Assembly: GCA_020284085.1 (NCBI GenBank)
Contig: JACEVL010000938.1
Coordinates: 1-64,000 of the forward strand
DNA: 64,000 bases
From: Aporrectodea caliginosa
Taxonomy: Eukaryota > Annelida > Clitellata > Crassiclitellata > Lumbricidae
Direction of reading: 5' to 3'
Shown here: piece by piece, positions 1-16,433 of the stretch
How positions within the stretch are numbered: position 1 is the first letter of the stretch
Layout of the letters: the number at the start of each line of letters is the position of its first letter
Made by a program: the position numbers and the translations under genes
The notes under the pieces: generated by a model
The model's input: only the letters and a program-made list of their open reading frames with translations
Told to the model about the DNA's origin: nothing
Database searches by the model: none

Positions 1-1035
1 AGAATGAAAATATTTGTAACAAAATATTCAGCGGTTTTCGAGAAATCGCAATTTTCGTAATGGATTATTTTGTCGGCCGCACCCTGTAGAATAGTAGGCC
101 TACAGTCGAATAGTAGGCGTATACGCCTGTTAGATACCGCTTACTTCCAAGTTCCAACCCTGTACAATTCTACAACGTAGGCTACAACTGGAATTACATA
201 TTTTCCTTAGTGCACGATGATTGCTGTCATAATGTTGGTACCTTGCATTGACGTGAACGTGTATCTGCGGCACCACAGTGGTTTCGAAGCCGAAGCCATG
301 GCTTGGTTTGACTTTTGGTCTTCATCGCAAATGCAACACACTAACAGCCACTTGCTTGACATACTTTCACATACTGAATTCTACTTTGCTATCCACGAAG
401 CAATTGTCCTCCTTTTAACATTAACATTACCTGCGACCACGTGTACATTTGAGAGGTAATTTCACTAGTTAAATTCAGCCGGATCCCGCCGGATCTGAGA
501 TCCGGCTCGATCCTCGGAGTTGAGATCCGCCACCAGAACTATGAGATCCGGCACCTGTAAGAAAAGACCCGTCACCTACATGTGTTTCTGTTACAATTAT
601 CGACCATGAGCACCTTGTTTCACACATTTTATGCTTATCCGAATAGCAAATAGCGAATAATATATCGGTTATATAGGCCTATTGGCCAGTTAGGCTTGAG
701 TTTTAGATTTGTCCGTTTATCCGGATTGTGCACGCTCTGCTCAGTGTACACCAAGAAAAAATCAACGCCAACAAAGCAAAATTTATGGAAAAAGTGGTAG
801 ACGAGTTCGGCAGAGACCGCAGACGACTTCAATTTCTGTTCAAATAACTCTCGCTTTTTAGCTACTCTAAAAACTTTTCATGGAAAACTTTCATTAAAGT
901 ATAAATAACTGATATTTTCCAATTTTTCATTAAAAAAACTTCTATGAAAAATACCCGTGTTATTAATTTCCTGTTTTGCATTTTTGAAGCTCTTGCTGCA
1001 AAATTTACCCGTGACCATTGTGTTTTGCCCCTCCT
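1..1035. other. Intergenic DNA, no gene recognised
   Basis: AT-rich. GGCCGCACCCTGTA near 76-90 looks like a mobile-element end but cannot be placed. A perfect 19-bp palindrome GCCGGATCTGAGATCCGGC is at 488-506 within a cluster of GATCCGG motifs (481-560). AGGCCTA motifs occur at 101 and 674. Confidence 0.5.
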
Positions 1036-1624
1036 TCAAAAACACCTGCGGGCGCCCATGGCTACAGTCGCAATAAGCAAAGAATTTCTTAGATCAGTTT
1101 GAATGTTATTCATCACGCTGAACGCCCTCTCACGTTCACTGGAGCTGCACGTACACAATGCCATGGGTCGTTGATCTTCAGGCTCAACAGAAGGTCTTCG
1201 ACATAATTCTCTCATACCTCGGATGGCCTGTTCTGTATCAATGTTCCACATCCTGCACAGCGTCGAACTTCGGTTTCTCCAAGCCGAATCGATGGACTAT
1301 GAGGCCATTTACTTGGGTCAAGTAGCCTATATATGTCTATGTCCTGCAGGAACTACACATATATATGTCTATGTCCTGCAGGAACTGAGATTCAGCAGCA
1401 GCATCGTTACTCATTCGTGCGTTCAAGTTGTTACATAGACTTTCCAGAAACTGACCGGCGTGAATCGTCTGTGTTTTCCTGTTTTCCGTCAGAGTAACGT
1501 CATTCAACACAATATGCCGTTCTGCAGCCTTTAGAGCTTCGGCAATTTTTTCACCACGACTTTCTTTGAATGACTGCAGGACACGTAGCCTATTGTGCGG
1601 GCTATCATTACCTGAGTTTTTCAT
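1036..1624 (-). pseudogene. Broken hAT-family transposase, C-terminal part
   Basis: Two minus-strand frames in different phases. The one at 1624-1337 contains KTQTIHAGQFLESLCNNLNA, of the kind seen upstream of the dimerisation region in domesticated hAT-like proteins. The one ending at 1036 contains CSSSERERAFSVMNNIQTDL followed by RNSLLIATV, a clear hAT dimerisation motif (hydrophobic CER-FS-MN pattern). The frame is broken between 1337 and 1251, and after ATV the sequence runs into GTAGCCATGGGCGCC, which looks like another element's terminus. DDE catalytic residues are not visible in this part. Confidence 0.75.
1331..1394. repeat. Short tandem duplication inside the hAT remnant
   Basis: ATATATGTCTATGTCCTGCAGGAACT occurs twice, 36 bp apart, around 1331-1355 and 1363-1387 (written here as ATATATGTCTATG plus TCCTGCAGGAACT). 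It lies within the broken transposase frame. Confidence 0.7.
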
Positions 1625-1639
1625 TCAGAATAAAACATG

Positions 1640-1791
1640 GGGCTTTCTGCGCCGTATACCCACAGTTTTGGAAATATTTGAAGCGTATACCCGCGTTATT
1701 CACCAAATTCCAGTAGGTATACGGTGCTAGCTAATAATTTTCAGTGGGTATACGCCGTATACCCGCGTATACCCTCGACTACACCACTGGT
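1640..1791 (-). mobile_element. Terminus of the hAT element with GTATACCC repeats
   Basis: Read on the minus strand from about 1791: CAGTGGTGTAGTCGAGGGTA, then several GGGTATAC or CCGTATAC motifs (about eight in 140 bp on either strand). The CAGTGG start and transposase frames downstream fit a hAT 5' end with subterminal transposase-binding repeats. The other terminus was not found. Confidence 0.6.
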
Positions 1792-2755
1792 TATTATATG
1801 TTTAATTTTATTTTTGTCTGAAATCCCTTACGTTGTCTCCCTCCGTTCAAGGATTCATCTAGTTTAAGTAACTATTTAGTATCATCAGTTGAGAAATAAA
1901 CAGCACAGTACAGGAAATAAAATTTATAAAAGTTATTCGAATTTCTAAATTATCCAAAATGCGAAATGTTGTCTTTGTACACGGATAATGTCTGATTAAC
2001 TGATAAACTGACTGATATTACTCCATATTAAGTTCTTATATAGGCCTAAGTCAGAATTGTAAGTACAATTTTTAATTAAGTATACTCTATAGCCTACTTA
2101 GTCTAGTTTTTTATTGTTTATGTCAGCATGGATCTATGTGGACTTATGTATACAATTTAAATTTGAAAAAGATTTCAATATTTTTAATTTCTCAATTTTT
2201 ATTAAACCAAACTTATGAAAAAAAGAAAATAACAAGTTATAGATTAATGTTACTTGGTGTTTAGCCTACTAATAAAGGTATGTTGTTTTCTAATTAAAAT
2301 GAAATTGTGTAAACAAGGTTTTTAATTTTAAAATGCAGTAAAAGATGTATCAAAGTTAAATTATTTTATGTCTCGTTTTTTTCTTATTTTTTGGAAAAAA
2401 GCGACGTGTTTTTCGTTTTTATTTTGATTTGATCGTTTTTAACAACTATGCCGCAAATGGATTAAATCTCAGGTGCAAACTGCGGTCACAATTATACAAA
2501 AGATTAAGAGAACAACGCAAATCCCATGCTTTGTTTATTAACTTTGTGATTATTATTTGTTTAATTTTATTGTGTTATTAATTTTATTGGGTTGCGTTAT
2601 TTTATTGTGTTATTAATTTTATTGTGTTATTAATTTAATTTTATTGTGTTATTAATTTTATTGTGTTATTATTTGTTTAATTTTATTTTTGTCTGAAATC
2701 CCTTACGTTGTCTCCCTCCGTTCAAGGATTCATCTAGTTTAAGTAACTATTTAGT
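1790..2755. repeat. Pair of ~90-bp direct repeats, 875 bp apart
   Basis: The segment at about 1792-1882 (containing AATCCCTTACGTTGTCTCCC and TCAAGGATTCATCTAG) recurs at 2666-2756 almost unchanged. Between them lie AT-rich DNA and a TTATTGTGTTATTAATTT tandem repeat at 2565-2665. No LTR motifs were seen. Confidence 0.75.
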
Positions 2756-4071
2756 TACCAACCATGGTAACCATGTATTTAGCAACCATGCTTTGTTTAT
2801 TAACTTTTGTGCACAGTATAAATATCATGCATAGAGTAGAATACCATACAAATGAAGACAGACCGACCAAAGATAAAAACAATGTCCTCACAATTATATA
2901 ACATTTTCAAACAAAGGACTACGACTACCTTTGTTTGCCTGTCTTTGAAAAGGGCATCTCATTACCATCCATTACGCTTCCCTATTAATAGACCAAAATT
3001 TTGTTTAAAACTAAATGATAAATGAAACAATACAGATGGATAAAGATACAAATTAAACTATGATCATCTTATACATAAGTCTATAAACAATAACAAGATA
3101 ATGATGCCGAAAAGTAATTGTAGTTGGCACCTGAAACTTATTTGAAGCTCCCAATTCAACAATTCAACCTTCTGGTCAATCAGTATTGCCAAGGGTTAAT
3201 ATATGTCAAATAGTTCTTTAAAACCAAACCATAGATAACCTAACATTAATTAAAACCCATGCCAATCCAGAATTTATCAATTAAGCATTTCAAACTTAAT
3301 TGTCTTAGATCAATTTAAATTCACCTAAAACTATCTAGAAACATACAAATCAATAACGGCTGCAACAACGTTCCTCAGCTCGTATGGTTAACAAAACAAA
3401 TATATTCATTATGATGTTAAATGACAATGATGAATAATGATGTTAAAATTTACCACTTGACAATGACTCTCAAATCTAATGTTTTCACAACAGAAAACTA
3501 TTTTTTTACACCCATCCCCATCAACCGCCTTACTTTCAGGTATTCCAAAAACTATTCAAGAACTAAAAATAAAGTGGCAAAATAAACAACAACAACAACA
3601 AAACGAAATACATGTATAATCACCAATTACATACTGGCAAAAAAGATTCTAAAGAGATCTTATATGAGCAATTGCTTAACAGTAATAATGTTTATAACAG
3701 ACAACTCAGCAATTTCGCATTTTAAAATTTGTTGTCTGACGACAATTTAAAATGACCTAAAATATCTTGAAACATAAAATTAAATAATGTCCCAAGACTC
3801 ATAGAATTTAATTAAAATGATATTACTGATAACAGTTCTCACTTGACAAATCTAAGTTTTGACAAAATTATTTTCTACGGTGTGATATGAAACTCTGATA
3901 TTTGCATCATACGACTTTGTTTTCAAGTATGCTTTGATAAACTGTTCAAACGAAAGAAGATGGTAAGAAAAACAGAAAGCAAAAATATAATCACCACTTT
4001 AATGCTGAGCACAGAAGAGAAGAATTAACAGATTACTAAAGAGAAAGTCTAGCATTTGGTAATACAAATAG
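2756..4071. other. AT-rich intergenic DNA
   Basis: Nothing coding or repetitive recognised apart from a short (CAA)n run near 3588-3600 and a second copy of ATGCTTTGTTTATTAACTT (2528 and 2789). Confidence 0.5.
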
Positions 4072-4362
4072 GATAGGTGGAAGCGCGGTGGTGTAGAGGT
4101 ATGTTCGCGTTGCAGCCGGAGGGTTGCGGGTTCGAATCCACCCTCAAGGGGGTATATTTGGTGCCTTGCAGCCGGAGGGTTCGCGGGTTCGAATCCACCT
4201 CAAACCGTCCGCGTAGGGACCCTGGGCAAGTCCTTCACTCGCAATTGCTCATGCGCTTCGGCGTGAAACTCCGATTCAGTGTCCGCACTGTAGTCGGGAG
4301 CGCCTCTGAGTAGAATTCTTGAAGGGGCGCTATATAAATATCTGAAATGAATGAATGAATGT
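4072..4362 (+). mobile_element. tRNA-derived SINE with duplicated B-box head
   Basis: GCGCGGTGGTGTAGAGGTAT is the A-box side. The block GCAGCCGGAGGGTT(C)GCGGGTTCGAATCC, containing the B box, occurs twice (about 4110-4140 and 4168-4199). The body follows (AGGGACCCTGGGCAAGTCCT, CAATTGCTCATGCGCTTCGG) and then the tail GCGCCTCTGAGTAG, GAAGGGGCGCTATATAAAT and (GAAT)n. About 290 bp; the copy at 9132-9362 has a single head. Confidence 0.85.
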
Positions 4363-4889
4363 GAAAAATCAGAGAAATAACAGAAAACCAAGACAAGAAT
4401 GTATATACAAAGATACAACCTACTTCCCTATGCAGATTAGAATGCTGGACAATGCAAGAGTAAAGTGAGAATAGAAATCCCATATCAGAAATGAGTTGCA
4501 TGTGGAAAACAGCAATTTCAAGACTACATAAAATTAGAAATTATGACTTACAACAGTTACCATATTAGATATCCAAAACCCCGGTTGAACAAAGAATTTC
4601 AATTGATCGAATCCCACATAATGCACTATACACAAGGTTTAAAGGAAAGAGAAACAAAGGCAGAACAAGACTACGCTCGATAGAAAACATACACGAGGAC
4701 ATAACAGTACTTAGACTAACAATGATAGCACTGAACTTGACAAATAATACCAGAAAATGGATATAATTTATTTGCACCCAGGAACTGTAGTTGATGACGA
4801 TGACGATGGAGCTTAAAATAGCTGAAACTTAACAGTAATAGTGTTCACCACAAATAACTCAGTCCTCAGTAAAACTCAGCAACCATTCC
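4363..4889. other. Intergenic DNA with possible LINE-like remnant
   Basis: The plus strand at 4430-4800 (AGAATGCTGGACAATGCAAG, then AAAGGAAAGAGAAACAAAGG) resembles degraded non-LTR reverse-transcriptase 3' coding sequence, but no frame is long enough to prove it. Confidence 0.3.
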
Positions 4890-5075
4890 CAGTGGCGTAA
4901 CGAAGGGGGGCAGAGGGGGCAGCCGCCCCCGGGCGCAGCACCAGAGGGGCGCAAAATTAGCTTTCAGTGTTACACATTACTATGAGAAAACGAATAAAAG
5001 TGAACTAGAAAATTAAAAAGGGGCGCAGTCATCAACTCTTGCCCCCGGGCGCTGAAACCCTTCGTTACGCCACTG
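4890..5075. mobile_element. Intact hAT MITE, perfect 18-bp TIRs and 8-bp target duplication
   Basis: CAGTGGCGTAACGAAGGG at 4890-4907 and its exact reverse complement at 5058-5075. Identical ACCATTCC flanks at 4882-4889 and 5076-5083. 186 bp, with GC-rich ends (GCCGCCCCCGGGCGC, GCCCCCGGGCGC) and an AT-rich middle. No coding capacity. Confidence 0.93.
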
Positions 5076-5232
5076 ACCATTCCCAAAGCTTTTACACACA
5101 TCCGTTTTTACACCTACAGGTTGCTAGGCAGGTCTTCATAACTTATGACATTTCTTAATGCTCAACAAACAGATTTCCATTATAAACTGTTCGTTGAAAT
5201 AATGACACAGTTGTCAACATTGGTCCCTTTAA

Positions 5233-5323
5233 CCTCCTTGAGGGTTAACCCCGAACGTTACTCGGGCCGGGAATTCTATGCAAAAGCGGTTAACCCCGAG
5301 TCACGTTCGGGCTCATACATACA

Positions 5324-5355
<32 letters not shown>

Positions 5356-5455
5356 CATATATAAATACATATATACCTACATAATTATATATAATTATAC
5401 CTACACATGTATATATTTACACATAGATGTATATGTACATATATATACATATACA

Positions 5456-5489
<34 letters not shown>

Positions 5490-5918
5490 CATACATATAC
5501 ATATAAATACATATATATATAATTATATATAATTATACCTACACATGTATATATTTACACACATAGATGTGTATGTACATATATATATATACATATATAT
5601 ATATACATACATATATACATACATACATTACATACATATATATATACATACATATATATATATACATAATTATATATAATTATACCTACACATGTATATA
5701 TTTACACACATAGATGTATATGTACATATATATATATACATATATATATACATACATACATACATACATATATATATAGTGTATATATACATATACATAT
5801 ATAAATACATATATATATATATATACATAATATATATAATTATACCTACACATATATATATATATTTACACACATAGATGTATATGTACATATATATATA
5901 TATATATATATACATACA

Positions 5919-5952
<34 letters not shown>

Positions 5953-6393
5953 AATACATATATATATATATATATATTTATAATTATATATAATTATACC
6001 TACACATGTATATATTTACACACATAGATGTATATGTACATATATATATACATATATATACATACATACATACATATATCTGTATATATATACATATACA
6101 TATATAAATACATATATATATATATATACATAATTATATATAATTATACCTACACATGTATATATTTACACACATAGATGTATATGTACATATATATATA
6201 TATATACATACATACATACATACATATATCTATATATATACATATATATATATAAATACATATATATATATATATTATATATATATATACATAATTATAT
6301 ATAATTATACCTACACATGTATATATTTACACACATAGATGTATATGTACATATATATATACATATATACATATATACATACATACATACACA

Positions 6394-6425
<32 letters not shown>

Positions 6426-6783
6426 CATATATAAATACATATATATATATATATATACATAATTATATATAATTATACCTACACATGTATATATTTACAC
6501 ACATATATGTATATGTACATATATATATATACATATATATATACATACATACATACATACATATATCTGTATATATATACATATATATATATATATGTAA
6601 ATTTATACATGTATTTGTACATATATATATATGTATATATGTAAATGTATGCATATATGGCTATGCATGTTTACATATACACATATATACCTACACATGT
6701 ATATTCATGCATATACATGCATACGTAAAACAATGCAACGTTTTTGGCTCGTTTTTCTGGGAGAAAATGAAACGCTAAGGAGG
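5233..6783. mobile_element. TTAA-flanked element filled by microsatellite (piggyBac- or Kolobok-like MITE)
   Basis: Flanked by TTAA at 5229-5232 and 6784-6787 with inverted termini CCTCCTT. A strong 17-bp hairpin (CCCGAACGTTACTCGGG at 5250-5266 against 5294-5310, one mismatch) sits at the left end. About 1.4 kb between is (ATAC)n/(TA)n simple sequence. No transposase. The TIR is short, so the class call is tentative. Confidence 0.65.
5320..6720. repeat. (ATAC)n/(TA)n microsatellite with ~150-bp higher-order repeat
   Basis: A marker ATTATACCTACACATGTATA recurs at about 5399, 5537, 5684, 5844, 5998, 6148, 6309 and 6477, spacing 138-168 bp. Each unit runs TAATTATATATAATTATACC, ACACATGTATATATTTACAC, then CATAGATGTATATGTACATA and variable ATAC/TA runs. 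Open frames across it (Tyr/Ile/His-rich) are not genes. Confidence 0.9.
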
Positions 6784-6787
6784 TTAA

Positions 6788-7755
6788 CAGAAAAACTAAA
6801 GTTGCAAGAAATTCTAATGCCACAAATAATTGCAAAAACGTTCACTATCGATGTGTAACATGTTCGATCGCTTTCTCCAGCAGTCACAGCTTAACATACA
6901 TACGGTCACATACCAAATAACACACTCCATTAATTCATTCAATAAACTTCGGATTTAAATTGCAAAAACATACAAATTCTGCCACTCAAAAAATGTTTTA
7001 CAATAGGGCATAGCTGCTCATAGGGTAATTAGCTACTCTTTAGATTATCTCTTGATAACTAATTTGTAAGATAATTAAAAATGTGCTATACTAAGTGTCC
7101 TGATACATACATAACTAGTATTTATTAAACGGTCAACTGTGGTCTGTTCTAGAATAAAATTTAAAATTCACTTTTAAACGAATAAAATGACCTTTCCGGG
7201 CTGCAAAATCAAGATCAGAGTTAAAGATCAAAGTGACAAAAAGATCACGAGACCATAAAAGTTGACCTGAGCGTTAGTAATTTTTTATCAGATAAAATTC
7301 ATTTGGGGGTTGAATACTCTGAAACAATAACGTCGTTTTGGAAATCATGTCATGGACCACCATAGTTCCTATACCTTAACAAGTTTTAGGATTTATGACA
7401 TGACTGCATTATAAAACCATGCAAGTTATAGTAAAGCATGTTGCAATGGGTCTCTGGCGTACTATAACCAACATTTTTTAACAATAAACTTACGGTATAT
7501 AAGCAATTACTACGTATAACTCGCTGAAGTGGATACAGTAGCTCTCTCTAACCAAGGTAGCAGATACATTACTTCAAATTAACCATTGCAATGCAATTCA
7601 TTTTGTTTAAATTCATCAAATCATAACAAGTACTGGCACTGATCAAACAAATGAATGAATTTTGTCTAAACATGTTAACCAATCTGTACAAAATTCTTTT
7701 GAGCATCTTATAGCATACATGATAATGTTAAAAAGTGACAACCTGCATTCATTAT
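6788..7755. other. Intergenic DNA and ALAD 3' flank
   Basis: AT-rich, no recognised repeats or exons. Minus-strand AATAAA at 7126-7121 may end the ALAD transcript. Confidence 0.45.
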
Positions 7756-14452
<6,697 letters not shown>

Positions 14453-14652
14453 AGTAACCACCTTTTCACCTCTTCAAGTCTTCCTCGCTCGCTCTCTGGT
14501 ACCAAAGATTATATATTCGGAGACCAGCTGCACGACGGCGGCGCCACCTAGTAATCGTAATCTCGATATTTCTAGGGCGCCCACAAAAGCGAAGTCGCGG
14601 GAACCAGCTTATTCAAAGGCGCTTAATCGAGACAGAATCGATAGGCAGAGAG
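14453..14652 (-). promoter_or_regulatory. Probable ALAD 5' UTR and promoter region
   Basis: The 200 bp upstream of the ALAD start hold a pyrimidine-rich stretch (CCTCTTCAAGTCTTCC), the motif GGTACC, a GC-rich segment (GACGGCGGCGCCACC) and no ORF. They are bounded upstream by a MITE at 14653. No TATA box can be placed with confidence. Assignment as promoter rests only on position. Confidence 0.35.
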
Positions 14653-14936
14653 CAGAGCCGGATTAACCTATAAGGGAAATAAGCCATGGCTTAGGGCCCC
14701 ACAACGTTTTGAGGGCCCCCAACTGTCAGGAAATATAAAAATTATAAAAATCAGATGGTACAAAGGTCCTATTTGACAATTTTCTTCTGAAAAAAATACG
14801 GAAAAGCAACAACAAAATTTTCAAAGTAATAAACAATGGTTTTCTCCAAATCTGGAAAAATATTTTTGCATGGCTTTCCGGTTAGGTCTTAACCGGGCCC
14901 TTGGCTTAGGCCCCCGAAAGTCTTAATCCGGCCCTG
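14653..14936. mobile_element. hAT MITE with 8-bp target duplication
   Basis: The left end is CAGAGCCGGATTAACC at 14653; the right end on the minus strand is CAGGGCCGGATTAAGAC from 14936. Identical GCAGAGAG flanks at 14645-14652 and 14937-14944. Subterminal TTAGGGCCCC and TTAGGCCCCC blocks. 284 bp, noncoding, ~200 bp upstream of ALAD. Confidence 0.9.
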
Positions 14937-14944
14937 GCAGAGAG

Positions 14945-15811
14945 TCAGGTAGGCAAACAGTCAGACGGCTCAGATGGATGATGTTTAGAGTTGAAATGGC
15001 GATGGAGGTAGGTGAGGGAAGAAGGAATCGGGATAGGATTTTTGTAACCTCTTTTCTTACCGGTACAACCTTTCATCGGCGCTTTTCAAGAGAGGATTAA
15101 TTATTCACAGTCGCTGATCGGTCAGACTAGGTACACATTCTAAGGTCCTCTTAATGCCAAGCGCTTTGGGTCCATGTGGGACCACCAGTAGCACAATGCA
15201 TGTCCACTACGGGCCTCTGCATTAGAGGCAATTATTGGTGCCTGGATAAGGTGTTCTTCGGGTGTTAACGCCGTCATTCGAGTAGACCCCTATATTTCTA
15301 TGCTGATAGTTCCACATACAAGGTTTTGGAAACATTAAATATATGCATTTACAGGTTTCAATATTGCAGAAAATGATGCCTCTGTACTTGTCGTATAACC
15401 TAAGCTTACATCCAGAGGTGCCCATCTTATCATGTATCCATCTGATGTTTGTGGGACTCTGGGAGCCAAGCCAGAGTTGCTCCAAAATCATAGGGTTGCC
15501 TGCTAATTTTTAGATGTATTTGGTATTAAGAAACTAAGAAAGCCCCTAAATATTTTGTAACTAGAAATCTATCACTGTTACTCGCCACAGTGCATACCAG
15601 ACATCTCAAGGCCCACTTTCACCTACATGTATATGCCACCAACAGATTGATGCACATGTCCCAACATGGAAAGAGGTCAGTCTGCCAAGTTTGGGGTCAC
15701 AAGTTATTACGTCCTCCACTGAATGCACCACAGAAGGTGGAATGCTGATAATTTACCCTGTCTTCGCTAGCATCCTCGACATATGATTGTAACCATGCAA
15801 GTGGTAATATT
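14945..15811. other. Intergenic DNA between ALAD and zinc-finger gene
   Basis: No gene or repeat family recognised. Frames up to 89 codons on the minus strand look random. Confidence 0.45.
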
Positions 15812-16037
15812 ATATATGATGATGATGATGACGAGTTCTCGGCCCGAAGGCAGGTCCATTGGCTTTTACGCCACCCAGGGAAGAGATGAGTGAGGTGGTT
15901 TCCCGTTGCCTTCACAGACAATTATGGGTGAACAACTTGTCCAAGGTCACTCGCTACGCAGTGGCTTGATGTAGATTTGAACCTGCGACCCTCCGGTTAC
16001 AAGGCACAGAACATACCGCTACACCACCGCGTCCCAT
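15812..16037 (-). mobile_element. tRNA-derived SINE with ATC-repeat tail, second family
   Basis: Minus strand: GGGACGCGGTGGTGTAGCGG, a B-box-like AGGTTCAAATC, the body GGACAAGTTGTTCACCCATA and GGGAAACCACCTCACTCATC, ending in (ATC)n. The head is shared with the 4072 family, the body and tail are different. Confidence 0.8.
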
Positions 16038-16433
16038 AATAACTGTTAATAAAAAAAATTATAAATCATTGTTGTGACACTAACTCTGCAGAATTGTAGT
16101 TTTGTTGGGGCTGAACTTCCCATACATCTTTTATGTACATAACACTGTAGGCCTACGTATCAACTGTGCAAACAAAAGATTCGTGTTAAACATTTGCACT
16201 AGACATAACTTATGTTCACAAATGAATGAACTAACTTTAAAAAGACATTGTCTAAATTCATCACTAGTCTGAAAACATACATAAATCGATTCTGCTTTTC
16301 AGCCAAAGAATGTATTATTGCTCAGAAGTTCTTAGGCAAAGTTCAGACGCTGCATTCAAGCCTAAGTGCAAACACTGAAACCAGTTTTCAATGTCAGCAA
16401 ATCCGAAACAACTAATCATGAATTTCTCCCCAA

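Noticed and set aside
1790..2756. Direct repeats as a pair of LTRs
   Set aside because: The repeats are too short and lack TG...CA ends, a primer-binding site or polypurine tract, and no retroelement coding sequence lies between them.
4072..4140. Possible true tRNA gene at the A/B-box sequence
   Set aside because: No cloverleaf can be formed, and the same sequence recurs as the head of SINE copies at other positions.
4430..4800. LINE reverse-transcriptase remnant
   Set aside because: Only a vague similarity to degraded non-LTR coding sequence; no frame long enough to support a firm call.
5670..6778. Several 60-97-codon Tyr/Ile/His-rich open frames on both strands
   Set aside because: They are translations of the ATAC/TA microsatellite and have no independent support.
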